Shown here: positions 21,538 through 34,459 of the stretch, piece after piece
Layout: every line of letters begins with the position of its first letter
Position numbering within the stretch: the first letter of the stretch is position 1
Origin: Paraescarpia echinospica
Taxonomy: Eukaryota; Annelida; Polychaeta; Sabellida; Siboglinidae
NCBI GenBank assembly: GCA_020002185.1
Contig: CM034539.1
Coordinates: 25,781,532-25,845,531 of the forward strand
DNA length: 64,000 nucleotides
Direction: 5' to 3'
Program-made: the position numbers and the translations under genes
Notes under the pieces: generated by a model
Seen by the model: only the letters and a program-made list of their open reading frames with translations
The model's database searches: none
What the model was told of the DNA's origin: nothing

Positions 21538-21670
21538 TCTATACGCTCATGACACTGGAGCAGGCAGGGTAGTGTGTCCGTGCTCATGACACTGGAGTGG
21601 GCATGGTAGTGTATCCATGCTCATGACACTGTAGTGGGCGGAGTAGTGCGTCCATGCTCAAAACACTGGG
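21538..21670 (+). repeat. Short tandem repeat, about 3.5 units
   Basis: Units of roughly 40 bp based on CTCATGACACTGGAGTGGGC followed by GTAGTGTGTCCATG. Confidence 0.8.
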
Positions 21671-22009
21671 CAGGAGGGGTAGCAAGTCGGTGTGCCAATG
21701 ACAGAGGTGTCGAATCAGTGACACGCTCACATCTACTTCAGACTCCAGCAGGAGTTTCGTACCGAGTTTCGTGATTGAGCGAGTTCACTATGACATCTTC
21801 TGCCACGACGCATCACTGTTGTCGGACATGGTGACATTGTGACACCGACATTGTGACATCGACACTGTCGTTGCAGTATGCCAGCATGTTGGTGGAATAC
21901 TACGTATATGTGTCATCATGACAGTAGTTTGTGTCATGTTGACACTGTGACAGTAGTCTGTGTCACCACAATGTGATTTTGGTATGTGCCAGTCATTGCA
22001 TGGTCTGTG

Positions 22010-22270
22010 ATGTCACACTGAAGACCATTGTCACACTGTCATCTGTGATGTCACATTGAGGTCCATTGTCACACTCACTATGGTATGTAATGTCACACTG
22101 AGGACCATTGTAACACTGTCACTGGTATGTGATGTCATGCTGAGGACCATTGTCACTATGGTCAGTGATGTCACTGTGGACCATGTCACACTATCAGTAT
22201 GGTCTACGTTGACAGGAACCCCCCGACTGTCTGTGGTGGTGTCTCCAACCATCCATGACATAGTGTGACA
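22010..22270 (+). repeat. TGTCACACTGAGGACCATTG repeat
   Basis: About seven imperfect units with TGATGTCACACTGAGGACC and variants. Related TGTCAC-rich sequence extends from about 21830. Confidence 0.8.
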
Positions 22271-22789
22271 GTCAGTAAGTGACGCGTCATTGACAGCCAG
22301 CAAGAGGCGGTTTAAATTAAACCAAGGCATGATTTCGGTTAATTTTAAAGCATTGGGGGGGCGGTGTTAAGAGGACAGAACGGTAGGGATTATAGGAGAA
22401 TAGGAAAGAGTGGAGCAGTGGGTGAGAGGAATGGCGGGAGAATGTTGTACATAGTGCTGTGGACGTTGACAGACGGCATCGTATTACGCTGAAATCTAGA
22501 TTACTATATATAAACTCTTATTGTGTCGTTGTCAGGCAAGTGTGACGGTCATGAATGCGTGACCATGATGGAGTATGTTGGAGGTGCAGGTGACATTATT
22601 GTCACGTTGATGTCAGGTTGCGGCACCCAGTGTCATTATGTAGTGACAGTGTTGACACCAGCTCATGTTAACCATTAAACTTTGTATTGTTACAGTGACA
22701 TCAAATATTGTTAGAATCATGTCACACGTGACATTTGATGACGTAAGATTGTTTAGGTGACAATGTCAGTGATCTCGGACTGGTGTCAC

Positions 22790-22975
22790 CAGTGACATGC
22801 TGTGTCGCCAATGATGTGTGGTGTCACTATAATGTCACCAGTGGTGTGTGATGTCACTATAGTGTCACCAGTGATGCGGGATGTCACTATATTATCGCCA
22901 GTGGTTTGTTATATCACTATAGTGTCACCCGTGATGCGTAATGTCACTTTAGTGTCACCAGTGACATACAGTGTG
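22790..22975 (+). repeat. About 30-bp TGTCACCAGTGATG repeat
   Basis: Six or so units alternating ATAGTGTCACCAGTGATG and TGTGATGTCACT. Shares the TGTCAC motif with the array at 22010. Confidence 0.8.
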
Positions 22976-23105
22976 GTGGTATCATCAGAGATCCATCTGC
23001 CGACACCTTTACCATTATTACGTGGAATTGATCAATTTATCTGGTGAATGTCACTTTGTACTTGATACTGCACCAAATTAGAGAATATATCGTCTGTGTA
23101 ATAAA

Positions 23106-23990
23106 AACTAGCGCAGAAATCTAGTTTTGCTTGTTGTCTTATGTAGATTTGTGGACAAAGGAACAGGTAGGATAGAGTGAGGCACGATGATCCTTGATAT
23201 GAATTTTATATCTCCCCATCCATCTAACTGTAATCCTTGCATATGATATCTCAGAATTTTTATTTTTGAATTTAGATGGATGAGATGGCACATTTGCCTC
23301 ACCCTACCCTACTTGGTCAACGGTCAAGAACTGTGGACACGGCCAGTCAATGAACATTCTGTAAGTCAGTCCCCAGGAGAAGGACCGATTAATGGAACAT
23401 GTATCGGTAATTTGGAGAATGGCTGAAATGAGAAATGTCTTTAAAAAAAATTAGAATTGTTTTATTTATTTTAAAATATAAAAGACAAATTCTAAGACAT
23501 TTCTGAGTCTCATTAAGTTTTGCTTTGTTTTAACCATTTTATTCATTTTGCTGCTTTTGCAATCCCAGTTTTATATCTGATACAATAAAAATTAAACTAT
23601 ACAAACATACACTGCCCCTCAGCCTCTTTTCGTCAGACATTTTGTGAATTCTAACTAATGAGGTCTGGAAATGAGACCTTGTGGTGAACAAAGGACAATA
23701 TTTTTTCACAAGACTTATTGTGCATAGTTCCAAGAGACTAGTACATTCACTGGTTAAAACATGATAACTATCTCCATAGAAAAGCAGTTTTCTGTTGGAA
23801 AAGTGTTATATTTCAATAGAAAAAAGGGGCTGCATTTTCCATAATAATACAATGTCCTATGAGGGAACATTTTTGAAAAGGAGTTTGAATGATCAAAAAC
23901 ATGTTACTGAAAGTAAATTTGTACATGTGTGCATGAATTATAAAGCTTTGATCTGTAAGAAACCAGCTTATCAGGTGCACGTGTACTGCC
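23106..23990. other. Unique-looking intergenic sequence
   Basis: AT-rich, with only short random open frames. I see nothing I can name. Confidence 0.6.
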
Positions 23991-25956
23991 ATTTTTAGTT
24001 CTTTGGCCGAAGGGACTATTGCCATCACTCTGCGCCCGCCGTCCTCCATTGGCCGTCCGCCGTTAGCTGCCGTATCTCAGAAACCGTTCAGCAAATTTTG
24101 CACTGCGACTATGCACGAGAAATCTGTAATTGATTGAATCAATCTAAGGGCTCCCTAGGGCCTCCAAGGACCCCAAAACGTAAATTTTAATATTTTGCCT
24201 ATTTTTTCAATAAACTGTATTGGCACTGGCACTACCACATTTCATGTGGTAGTGCCAGTGTACACAAGAAATCTGTATTTGATTGAATCATTCTAAGGGC
24301 TCCAAAGGTCCCCTAAAATGCTAAATTTGCTAACTAAATGGTCTACTGTAGCAGCAGATCTAGCAGACTTCCAGTCCTTTTGTTCAACTAATAACTTTTC
24401 CCACATCTGTCACACTTCACTGTGGTGAAAGTGTGACTAATCTGTAATTGGTCACTGGCAGAGGCTTGGGTCAACACCCTGCTGTACCAGAAACAGAACA
24501 CTATTCCCCTTCCCAAAACATCTGTCACATGCAGAGTCTGTCTTGTATGGATATATATTTTATGCAGTTGTTTTATATAAGCAGAAAGTTAATTGAAATT
24601 AGTTATTCTTAGGCCACAGAAATGTAATTCCCAATGCATGTATTTAAAAATATGTGCCACAACATTTTATTTTCTATTATAATTATTCCTCTAAATGCAA
24701 GATGTGGTGCAATAAGTGAACAGTAAACATGTCAACATTTTACTTCAATCATAACCCTTAATGATTTTAACTATGATTCACCAAAAAAACATTTGTCCAC
24801 CCTGCTCACAATAAACATCACATGAATGATAAAAGGAAGATCACTGCCACTTTACTTGTGGACTATTATTATTATTGTAAACTGCTCTGCTACTGCTTGG
24901 TGGACAGTTAATTAGTGGGTCAAGTTCAAATCCATCAGCACGTTTTTCACACATGCATGATAGTTTAGGCTCAGTAATGTGCTGGCAGTTACTAAACCTA
25001 TAGGCTTGTGTGAAAAGGATAGTTGGCAGAAGAACTAACTTCAAAGCACCAATGCATCCATTTAGTCAGGCAGTAGTCACACTGTCCCAGTGTCTGCTGC
25101 TACGTTTATATAATAATTATATACGCTTAATGATCCCAATACACCAATCTGTTGGCACAATGTCGGATAATGGAACTAGGTTAAACATCTTAACAATAAC
25201 TATAATTAGTTCTGAGGGGCTGTTTTTTTCAAAAACTGTTCAGTAACTTTTTGTCTAATTTTTCATAAACATTTCATGTGGTAGTGCCTGCTATTGTTTG
25301 ATAGACTCCTGTTAAACTGGACAGTTGCCTATAGGTTTTAAACTAGGTCAAACAGTGAGTCTACCTTTTGCTCTCAAATAATCTGTCCTCTTAGTTTTAC
25401 ACACAAAGACATAATCTAGTATAACTTGTCAAGTTTTTGCAGCAGCGCATTTGTACTTCCAGTGTATCATTGCAACATAACATACATATTACATACTGTG
25501 TGCCACATTTGTACTTCCAGTGTATCATTGCAACATAACATACATATTACATACTGTGTGCCACATTTGTACTGCCAGTGTATCATTGCAACATAACATA
25601 CATATTACATACTGTGTGCCACATTTGTACTTCCAGTGTATCATTGCAACATAACATACATACTGTGTGCCACAATTGAATGTCATGCATGTAATATTTC
25701 CATGCAGTCCATTTGCATATATATATAAAGTGGTTTTCTTCATTTTCACTTTTTGACCCCTACCATGTTTAATGCTCCATAACTTCGCCAATTTTTGTAG
25801 CAGTCATAATTTTTGAAAACGTAAAGCACCCTACCCAACCTTTACAAGAATGTAAGAAAACAATGTTACAATTTTTCCGACTTATCACTCATTTGGTCAG
25901 GGGTCACATATAGCCGTATTAGTCCAAAGGACTTCAGGGCCACTTGGCCCATTTTT
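23991..25956. mobile_element. Non-coding repeat element, copy 1 (about 2 kb)
   Basis: Starts ATTTTTAGTTCTTTGGCCGA and ends with CTTCAGGGCCACTTGGCCC at about 25950. Much of it recurs in the same order in copy 2 directly downstream: the CTTTGGCCGAAGG start, the block around 24350-24700, the AAACATCACATGAATGATAA block near 24810, the ACTGGACAGTTGCC block near 25315, and the end. No open frame of note, so probably a non-autonomous transposon. It carries an extra 59-bp tandem repeat at 25440-25675. Confidence 0.75.
25440..25675. repeat. 59-bp tandem repeat, four copies
   Basis: TTGTACTTCCAGTGTATCAT recurs near 25449, 25508, 25567 (one change) and 25625. Copy 2 of the surrounding element has only one unit at about 28360, so this array expanded in copy 1. 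Confidence 0.88.
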
Positions 25957-28636
25957 AGTCCTTTGGCCGAAGGTCCAAGGGACTATTGCCATCACTCTGC
26001 GTCCGCCGTTAGCTGCCGTATCTCAGAAACCGTTCAGCAACTTTTTCTCTAATTTTGCATAGACATATCTTAGGTCACTGCCACTATGCACGATAAATCT
26101 GTATTTGATTGAATCATTCTAAGGGCTCCCTAGGGCCTCCAAGGACCCCAAAACTGGTAAAAATGTAACATTTTGTCTATTTTTTTTAAAACTGTTCAGC
26201 AACTTTTTCTCTAATTTTGCATATACATTTCATGTGGTAGTGTCACTGTACACAAGAAATCTGTATTTGATTGAATCAATCTAAGGGCACCTAATGAGAA
26301 ACCGGGAATTACTTTTCTGTGGCCTAAGAATAACTAATTTCAATTAACTTTCTGCTTATATAAAACAACTGCATAAAATATATATCCAAAATAGATACCC
26401 TAAAATGCTAAATTTGTTAACTAAATGGTCTACTGTAGCAGTAGCTCTAGCAGGCTTCCAGTCCTTTTGTTCAACTAATCCCTTTTCCCACAACATCTGT
26501 CACACCTCACTGTGGCTGGCTGGTTAATGTGTGACTAATCTGTAATTGCTCACTGGCAGAGGCTTGGGTCACTGGCTGGTGGTAGGAAGTATGACTAATC
26601 TGTAATTGGTCACTGGCAGAGGCTTGGGTCAACAAACACAGCACCTTGTACCAGAAATAGAACACTATTCCCCTTCCCAAAACTTCTGTCACATGCAGAG
26701 TCTGTGTCTTGTATGGATATATATTTTATGCAGTTGTTTTATATAAGCAGAAAGTTAATTGAAATTAGTTATTCTTAGGCCACAGAAAAGTAATTCCCAG
26801 TTTCTCATCAATGCATGTATTTAAAAATATGTGCCACAACATTTTATTTTCTATTATAATTATTCCTCTTTCTCTGGTGCAATAAGTGAACAGTAAACAT
26901 GTAAACATTTTACTTCCATCATAACCCTTAATGATCTGTAACTATGATTCACCAAAAAACATTTTATTAATAATTACCTACAGGGTTGTTTGATTTATGC
27001 CGGGCAAAAACTATTGTTGGTGCCCGGCAGAAACAGCAACAATAGGAAATACATGCCATTGATAGGCAAACGTGTTCTTTTTTATAGAAAATGCCAGTTT
27101 CTTTCTCTACCTGTCTACGTATGATAACCATTTGTCCGCCATGCTCACAATAAACATCACATGAATGATAAAAGGAAGATCACTGCCACTTAACTCGTGG
27201 ATTATTATTATTATAAAACTGCTCTGCTACTGCTTGGTGGACAGTAAGCTGCAACTGTCTTTGCGTTTGTTTACATTTTGACAAACTACTATTATATAGC
27301 CCTAATTTTTGAATGAATCACATTTTGAGAATGCATGTCATTGTTTGCGGTGTAACTTTTGTATGCTTCATTTTCTGCTGCTACAAGTTGCATTCATCTG
27401 AAAAGTTATTCAATTACCTATCTAATGATAATACATATGTTGTGGTGTTGGAAATATATAGCTTTGGTATATTGTACTCAAGGGTTGTGATAGGAAACTA
27501 TTGGACATTGCGACAGTCCAGAAAGACAGTATGAGATGTGTCCCTCAATATATGAAGTGTGACTTTCAGATACTTCATTTTGTAGTGCTATAGATTATGA
27601 TGGGCCTCTCCATTAGCTCCCTATATAATTATGTGAAAAATATCATTATGTAATTAAAATATTTCAGAACAGGCTAACGCTAAGCTGCAACTGTCTTTGA
27701 GTTTGTTTACATTTTGACAAACTACTATTATATAGCACTCATTTTTTAATTGGCACAACTAATGCTAATATATCGCACAAAATGACTTCTACGGGAAACA
27801 ACATTGATGTAAATTATCATCCCATTATTCTTACTGACAAAGACCTGTAAGTTAGGTGAGTAACACCTTCGAAGTTCTGACAGCAGGACACCGCCTTCGG
27901 TGAAGTCGAGACAAAAGTTTGACAAAGGCTTCAAGTTCAAACGGTCTATCACCGTCCAGCTGACCCATTTTAAATTTTCTTTAGACTACGTTTTGCTCTC
28001 AAATAATCTGTCCTCTTAATTTTGTACATAAAGACATAATCTGGCATAACTTTATACACTTTTGTAGCACCACATTTGTATTTCAAGTGTATCATATATT
28101 TATCACTTGTTGTGTATTACACCCAGCTGTGGAGCTAAGATTCTCTGCCTGCTATTGTTTGATGGAAACTGTAACTAATCTGTAATTGGTCACTGGCAGT
28201 AGCTTGTGTCAACAGACAGCATTAAGCCACTAGACTCCTGTTAAACTGGACAGTTGCCTGTAGTGAGTCTACCTTTTGCTCTCAAATAATCTGTCCTCTT
28301 AGTTTTACACATAAACACATAATCTGGCATAACTTGATAAGTCTTTGTAGCAGCACATTTGTACTTCCAGTGTATCATTGCAACATAACATACATATTAC
28401 ATACTGTGTGCCACATTTGAATGTTGTGCATGTAATATTTCCATGCAATCCATAACTTCGCCAATTTTTGTAGCAGTCATAATTTTTGAAACCGTGTAAA
28501 GCACCCTACCAAACCTTTACAAGGATGTAAGAAAACAATGTTACAATTTTTCCGACTTATCACTCATTTGGTCAGCCAGAGTCACATATAGACGTATTAG
28601 TCCAAAGGACTTCAGGGCCACTTGGCCCATTTTTTA
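25951..28636. mobile_element. Non-coding repeat element, copy 2 (about 2.7 kb, with insertions)
   Basis: Joined head to tail to copy 1: ATTTTTAGTCCTTTGGCCGA at 25951 and the end CACTTGGCCCATTTTTTAG near 28636. It is longer than copy 1 because of an inverted-repeat insertion at 26295, a duplicated block (AGCTGCAACTGTCTTTG at about 27248 and 27682) and other added sequence. Confidence 0.75.
26295..26807. repeat. 94-bp inverted repeat with 325-bp spacer
   Basis: Left arm 26295-26388 and right arm 26714-26807 are reverse complements with a single mismatch by eye. The right arm is also present as a single copy in the first element (24549-24640), but the left arm is not, so the inverted copy arose in copy 2. 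The spacer is the 26390-26710 block shared with copy 1. Confidence 0.9.
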
Positions 28637-29240
28637 GTGTTCAAATTAGTAAAAAGGTTTATTTTGCATAACAAAATAAACAAGCCACACAGTTAGGTCT
28701 ACATTTTTAGATTTATTTGCTCATTTTCTTGGTACAAGAATATTTTGTATATGTCTTGGGTAAGACCGACCCATTAATGACATTATATTAAACTATTTCT
28801 GTATTACAAAATTATAATGTACGGTGCAAAACTCAGATTTCTCAAACTTTGACTAATGAATAGAGCAGTAAATGCATCGCATTATTCAATTATGTTCTTT
28901 TTGACAATATGATAAGAATTTAATATGACCTTTTGTGATTCCTTTGTATGATTTTATTGGATGAAAATAATATCGAACTTCCCAAGTCGAGATTATTCAG
29001 TCCCCGTCAGGTGGCTCCACCAAGGTGCGAGATGCCGTTATAATGTTAATAGTACTAATTATCCAAACGGCGCCAGATGGCGCCACTACCACTCCCACAC
29101 GATTTTCATGTGTTCTTGGGCGGGATAGAACTTTCGCCAGGTGTGAAACTTCATACTACTAGGGAATTTTGTGCTCCTGTAACTTTTGTTTTATTTGCTT
29201 TCAGTTTGGTCAGTTTATCCCAGGACAATTGCTTTGCTAG
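28637..29240. other. AT-rich intergenic stretch
   Basis: No gene seen. Contains the palindromic GGCGCCAGATGGCGCC near 29069 noted in the findings. Confidence 0.6.
29069..29086. promoter_or_regulatory. CTCF-like motif, near-palindromic
   Basis: GGCGCCAGATGGCGCCAC contains the AGATGGCGC core typical of bilaterian CTCF sites. Motif match by eye only. Confidence 0.4.
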
Positions 29241-29510
29241 TGAATACATTATCACTCACTCACTCACTCACTCACTCACTCACTATCCCAGGCGATCGTT
29301 GGGATACCATTAGTGACATCTTGACAGCTCCCGCCATTTCTTTCGATTTTCTGCCGCCCTCTGGGAGGTGCCGAAGGTTAATCCAGTCCACTCCTGGATG
29401 TTGTCTTCCCATATCTTCCTCTGTCTGCCTCTTTCTGCCTCGTGGCGCAGTGCCTTGCAGGGTGGTTTTGGCACAAGGCCGGTTGATCAAGTAACACGGC
29501 CGGTTAATCA
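29240..29510 (-). mobile_element. LINE 3' end with (GTGA)n tail, degenerate
   Basis: On the minus strand the stretch 29465-29300 contains RGRQRKIWEDNIQEWTGLTF then GTSQRAAENRKKWREL, split over frames. This matches the C-terminal tail of a well-known LINE ORF2 type (WEDNIKEWTG...SQRAAE). Downstream of it on the same strand lies a (GTGA)n run (29251-29283, seen as CACT repeats on +), as expected for the 3' tail of such elements. Frameshifted and truncated. Confidence 0.7.
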
Positions 29511-30478
29511 AGTAACACGACCATTACGAGACCTAAAATTGATGGTCCACGTCACGCAAACATGAAGGAATATTGGCATCACAAGGAACGCATCAGTGTG
29601 ATTTTGGAGCTGAGTGACATGTTGTCATTCCAGATGGCTTTTTGTCTTGTCAACGCTACAGTTGTCTGTACAAACCCAGATAGCACTACAGGTTTGGACC
29701 TCTCATCTGAGATAATTGCACCCACGTATTTGAAGCTGGATACTGTTTATGGGTTTATTAGGTCCTAAAACGCCTGATTTGATTTAAAAAAAACTCAGTT
29801 TGTTAATGAGCGCAGTGTGAATAGGTCCTAAGCGCCTGTTTGATAAAAGAAACACCATCGTTTGCCAGTTAAGCCACAATGGGTAGCTCCTAAACGCTTA
29901 GGCATAATTAGTACGTAGTTTTAAACATATTTAGCAATTCATTAATACAAAAAATGTGCCGGTAAATTATTGTGTTTTCGTTTGTGATTATGCAGGGTAC
30001 GATTACCCACGATTAAATTATCTTTAAGTACTTTAAGTATGTTTCATTTGACAGCCAAGTCACGAAAAGGGTAAAGGTGTGTTTTATATAGCGCGGTATC
30101 CAATCGTCAGGATAGATCAAAGTGCATTACACGTTGGTTGATATTATCGAGGCGTCACAATCTCTCAAAGTAAAAGATGTAATGTACCATTGCAAACCAT
30201 CCACTCACTTCGCACGTGTTGAGATAATGCGCATGTTGCCAATTGAATTACCGTTATTTGTATACGGAAATCACGATATTCCATGAAGAGGATACGCAGA
30301 AATGACGCAAGTCTCAGGCGATTGACCCTGGCTGAGATGAATTCTCCGAACGTATAAAACCGCCATATTGGTTCACTCACGACAACTAAAATTCTACTAT
30401 AGGCAGCTTTTGTCCTATTTCACTTTCGTCGCAATTTGCGATTTCACTTTCAGTAGTGGATATGTGATACGAATCTTC
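29511..30478. other. Intergenic sequence without clear features
   Basis: Repeated short blocks around TAGGTCCTAAACGCC at 29760-29900. A fragment TATATAGCGCGGTATCCAAT near 30087 is the 3' end of a minus-strand SINE of the dispersed family. Nothing else seen. Confidence 0.55.
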
Positions 30479-30479
30479 T

Positions 30480-30625
30480 TTGCGCATTAATAGCAACGTG
30501 GCTGAATGTTTCCCAGATAGGTCAAAATGGTGTTCGATTGAATGGGTCTGCCAGGGAGTAAAGTGTGAAGCGCTTTGAGCAGTCCCGAAGACTGGATACT
30601 GCGCTACATAAAAACTTACCTATAC
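30480..30625 (+). mobile_element. SINE 3' body, truncated copy
   Basis: GCGCATTAATAGCAACGTGG, GGTCTGCCAGGGAGTAAAGT, AGCGCTTTGAGCAGTCC and a GCTACATAAAAACTTACC end match the 3' part of the SINE at 11836. The tRNA-like head is missing. Confidence 0.8.
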
Positions 30626-30714
30626 CTTCTATGCAAAGTTACCAAGACACTACCGCCACGCTGCCCTGTTCTCACATCCCCAATATCGACAATGTGCATT
30701 TGTAATATCCTCGT

Positions 30715-30731
30715 GCACCAGGGGGCGCTGC
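30715..30731 (+). promoter_or_regulatory. CTCF-like motif
   Basis: GCACCAGGGGGCGCTGC matches the classic CTCF core CCASNAGGGGGCGCT almost fully. Motif match by eye only. Confidence 0.45.
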
Positions 30732-32700
30732 TGATCATTTCGTTTCTACCAACCGTATACGTGGCTTATGTTACATGCAAAGTTTGGAAAGTAGAAGTAA
30801 TTATTTTGAATACACAATACCGCTCAGCTGCTGGTGAGAATGGTCGTACGGATAATCATATTGGGATTTTCTTTTTCAGCTGCTCTTTGACGTGAGGCGA
30901 CAGGGTTTGCGCATCATGACATTTTAATGGTTCCCACAGCAAAACCAGCAGAGACAGATACTTGTAGGACAAAGTACTGATGTACAAATAATTCAGAGAA
31001 CGTGTGCACTTTGCGTAGGACAGCTACCAGGGATGGTTGGCGAGGACGATTTGTACTAGTTTCACTTTTTAGATGGGCCACTGTAGTCATGTTCATTTGA
31101 CTGAATAGTGAAGACCAGCCACGGCCAACAAACACGTAACCCAGTACGTTTTGGGGAACTTTGCAAATTTATGTATGTTATCACCCCCCAAGTTAAACGT
31201 CATGTAATTGCCGCGATGCGAATCCATGTCAATTATTCATTGCCATTTCGACCCTATTATCATTGACTCTATTAAGAAATGTTAATTATTAATTAAGTGC
31301 TTCGCTTTATGTGAAATCGCAATTGAAAATATGTCAACGCAATTGACGAATGGTAATTTACAGCAGTGCTGTTATGTTCCTCAAGTGATCCGATGCGCAT
31401 ATTAAATGTTGCGTTGCTGTTGTTTTCATGCGTACGTATTTTAATATTAATTGGTGGGTCCATTATTAATTACCTGTAATACGTTTTCGGCGTCTTTGAT
31501 CCATGTTATCTAATTATAGTCTTAACGGTCGTTATGATTCGTGATATCACATGCTTTAGTGATATGATAAATTGCGCAGCATTGGTTTGTTTTTTATGAT
31601 ACGACAGTTTAATTAAACAATGTTTTCCCATAGCACAACTATTTCTCAAACGAGTGCATACATACATGCATGTTTGCCTGCGTGTGTGCGTGCGTGCATG
31701 TAGATGTGAAAGTGCACGGGCTTTCACAAATGCGCCATCTACTGTCATTATGTTCTGGTGCAGGGTGTATCGTTGTGGTGCTAACCAAAATGTTGTGCAA
31801 TAATGTGTGTGCGTGGGTGCGTGCGCGTGTGCGTCCGTATGTGTCTACCCGCGCGTGTATGTTAGCCGGGTAGTGTAAAGGTAGGGGAAGGTGGAGTAAG
31901 TCCATCGTCCAAGACGGCCACCCTTTCTACATATCACATGCAGTTTTGAGGGTATGCTGTTCGTTTTTCTGTAGTGGTTCTGGCCTAAAGTGGTTTTTTT
32001 CTTGGGAATTAAGGTGTACTTATTTTAAAATAAAAACAAAAACGAACGGGAGTGGTTTTGACTCTTTGGCGACAAAAGGTAGGGGACAACGCTCTGGTTG
32101 AAAGAGTTCTCCCTGGGTCAGTCGGCGATATACCCATCAGATTTTCACACGATTCTGGCATTTTGCTGAGCTGACAAACCAGTCAACGTAACCATACCTT
32201 TCACAACCCGTGTGTTATTGTTCGTGTTGTTTAATGGAAGCATCCAACCACGCCTGTTTACTTTGCTGCGACCTTCTCTTATGTTGCGTAAACGACAGCG
32301 CTAAACTCAATTTGTCTTCCTGCGGTTTACGTTATTTTTGGCTGTTTACGCTCTCTCGAAAGTTATCGCAGATTTAAATTTGTATTTGTCGAAAACAAGT
32401 ATTAACGTATGGTGAAGATTCTAAGCAATGACAGTGCCGACTCAGAATCTAAAAAATAATATGATTGTTAAAGAACGGAGTTTGTTCAATATTTATGAGA
32501 AACATTTCAAGGGATGCCGTTTTGATAACGCAAAGGTTGTCGCCATATGACACCAACATTCGTGCAAACATTGTATTCAAGATTAATTACTATAAGACAA
32601 TTTGGGACCCGGGACACACGTAATGACAGCTTCGTATGTAAACTAACAGCCTACGTCTAAGAATTTTTTTGTTATTGTTTGACACTGCACATTTCGGTAT
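30732..32700. other. Intergenic sequence without clear features
   Basis: Contains GTGCGTGCGTG-rich simple sequence near 31680-31860. No gene or element that I can support. Confidence 0.55.
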
Positions 32701-32739
32701 GTATTTTATATGTTATACAGATGTATTGTGTCGTTCAAC

Positions 32740-32862
32740 ACACATACACGAACGCACGCACGCACGCTCGCGCGCGCGCGCGCACACACACACATATATA
32801 TATATATGTGTATAATATATATATATATATACGAAAAGGATATATGTATATATCCTTTTCGT
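32740..32862. repeat. (CACG/CA/TA)n microsatellite with hairpin
   Basis: A run of CGCACG, CGCG, CACA and TATA repeats is followed by a perfect hairpin: ACGAAAAGGATATA (32831-32844), a 4-base loop, and TATATCCTTTTCGT (32849-32862). Confidence 0.9.
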
Positions 32863-33577
32863 CGCCTGCATAGCTGCAACGCATACCCGCAAATGGTGTG
32901 CATGTTTACATTACAGTTCTTTATGCATTGTTTACACAGCACACATGTATTTTATTTCAGTCTCCTCTTTATTGCCACGTCGGATCTTTATGGGTGCATA
33001 AATATACATCCGGCAGTGACCGGCACCTCCTTTCCCTTCACATTAAGTACCGTTTACGCAATGACAATGCCACCTGTGCCAAAATAAACATTACATTATG
33101 ACCTCCTTGTAAACATGACGGAAAACGAGGATATTGCAGCGACCTTGAGAGCGGCTGTGACGACCGTCAGACGGCGGCGAACCCGGACCGGATCTCGTGC
33201 GTAATCAACGGCAATTTGTAAAAACGTGGATGTCTCGGTCGATGCAATGGCGGACTCGATTCGTCCTTCGCTGGCTGCGTACTTTGAGCAACTGTTGGCT
33301 GCTTGGGTCACGGCGCAGTTAGCCGTCCTGATATAGTTTAGGAATGTAAGACCTAGACAATTGTGATTTATAAAATATTATGAAAAACTGTTGGTATTAG
33401 TGCACGCACGCGCGCACGCACATACACAATCACGCACACACGCACGCACAGTTGTATGATTTTGTATCCAGTACGGAATAATGTCCTTTCGCATTCACAT
33501 ATTCTACTAAGACACCCGCGGAAATAGGGTCTATAAGGATTTACCTGACGAAAACCTTATCTCATTCACATAAACCT

Positions 33578-33614
33578 ACGGTCTTTGACATCGACAGTAA
33601 ATGTCAAAGACCGT
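33578..33614. repeat. 14-bp perfect hairpin
   Basis: ACGGTCTTTGACAT (33578-33591) and ATGTCAAAGACCGT (33601-33614) with a 9-base loop. Too isolated to assign a role. Confidence 0.85.
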
Positions 33615-34440
33615 ACAAGCTTCTTAAAGATTTCTTACAAGCTGAACACATGCAAAATGAAATGTCCCCAAATAGGTCGGTTCTTGCCACTTGCTTGGTA
33701 TATGGAAATTTCATTTGGTATTAGATAGATGCTCGGTGTCCGATAAGTGGGCTCGCGGGGAACGGACCACGCGGGATCCGATGACGAGAGTTTGGTGTGA
33801 CAAGAGTCGGACACTACAAGGCCTTCAGGGGTCATGTTCTAGTTAGACTTCCTGTCCGTTGCACACGAAGAAAAATGCAGTGTATTTTTTAGAAATATTT
33901 TTTTTAAAAAATTCACATATTCGCTGTGACATAAGTGCATTTGAGTAGGGAGATTTTAATGTGTGATTGTAGAAGGTGTTGACTGTAAAATGGTGGATTT
34001 CTAGATGATTCGAATAAGCGGAAGGATATTTGGCAGCAATTTGCCTGTGTGACTTGTTTGCGGAGTAATTCTTGCCGGCATTTGTAAATATTGACGGGTG
34101 TCACACATACAGGCATTTTATGAGAGCTGGAAGTAGGCAGTTTTTGTTAAAATCTATCGGCATGTCAATGAAATGATGATAACAGCAGGTGAGAAGTTTA
34201 AGACATTTTATAGGTCACGTTTTCTTATAATCAGACAAAACGTTAACATGGTCGCCTATGGGAAAACCAACAGTGGGCTGACCCCTTCAGGTCGACTGGG
34301 AAATCGATATCTTCTCGTAATTCACACATGCATGCACGGTTACCCCGACCACTGTGGCTGCGGGAATGAATATAAAGTAGTCGCTTTGTAGTAACAAGAA
34401 AGTTACGCTGTTCTGTTGGACTATCCTCATGTGACGTGTT
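33615..34440. other. Intergenic sequence without clear features
   Basis: I see no gene or element here. Confidence 0.5.
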
Positions 34441-34459
34441 ACGTACTTATTGATGATCG

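Larger units (their letters stand above)
19798..23105 (+). other. Probable HIF 3' untranslated region and flank
   Basis: No coding potential. The stretch carries short tandem repeats (20881-21025, 21538-21670, 22010-22270, 22790-22975) and the (TGTCAC)-rich blocks typical of this locus. Candidate poly(A) signals are ATTAAA at 22674-22679 and AATAAA at 23100-23105; I cannot tell which is used, so the length of the 3' untranslated region is unknown. Confidence 0.5.

Noticed and set aside
24003..24330. Possible coding role of the CTTTGGCCGAAGG block
   Set aside because: Frames are short and differ between the two copies, so it is not under coding constraint.
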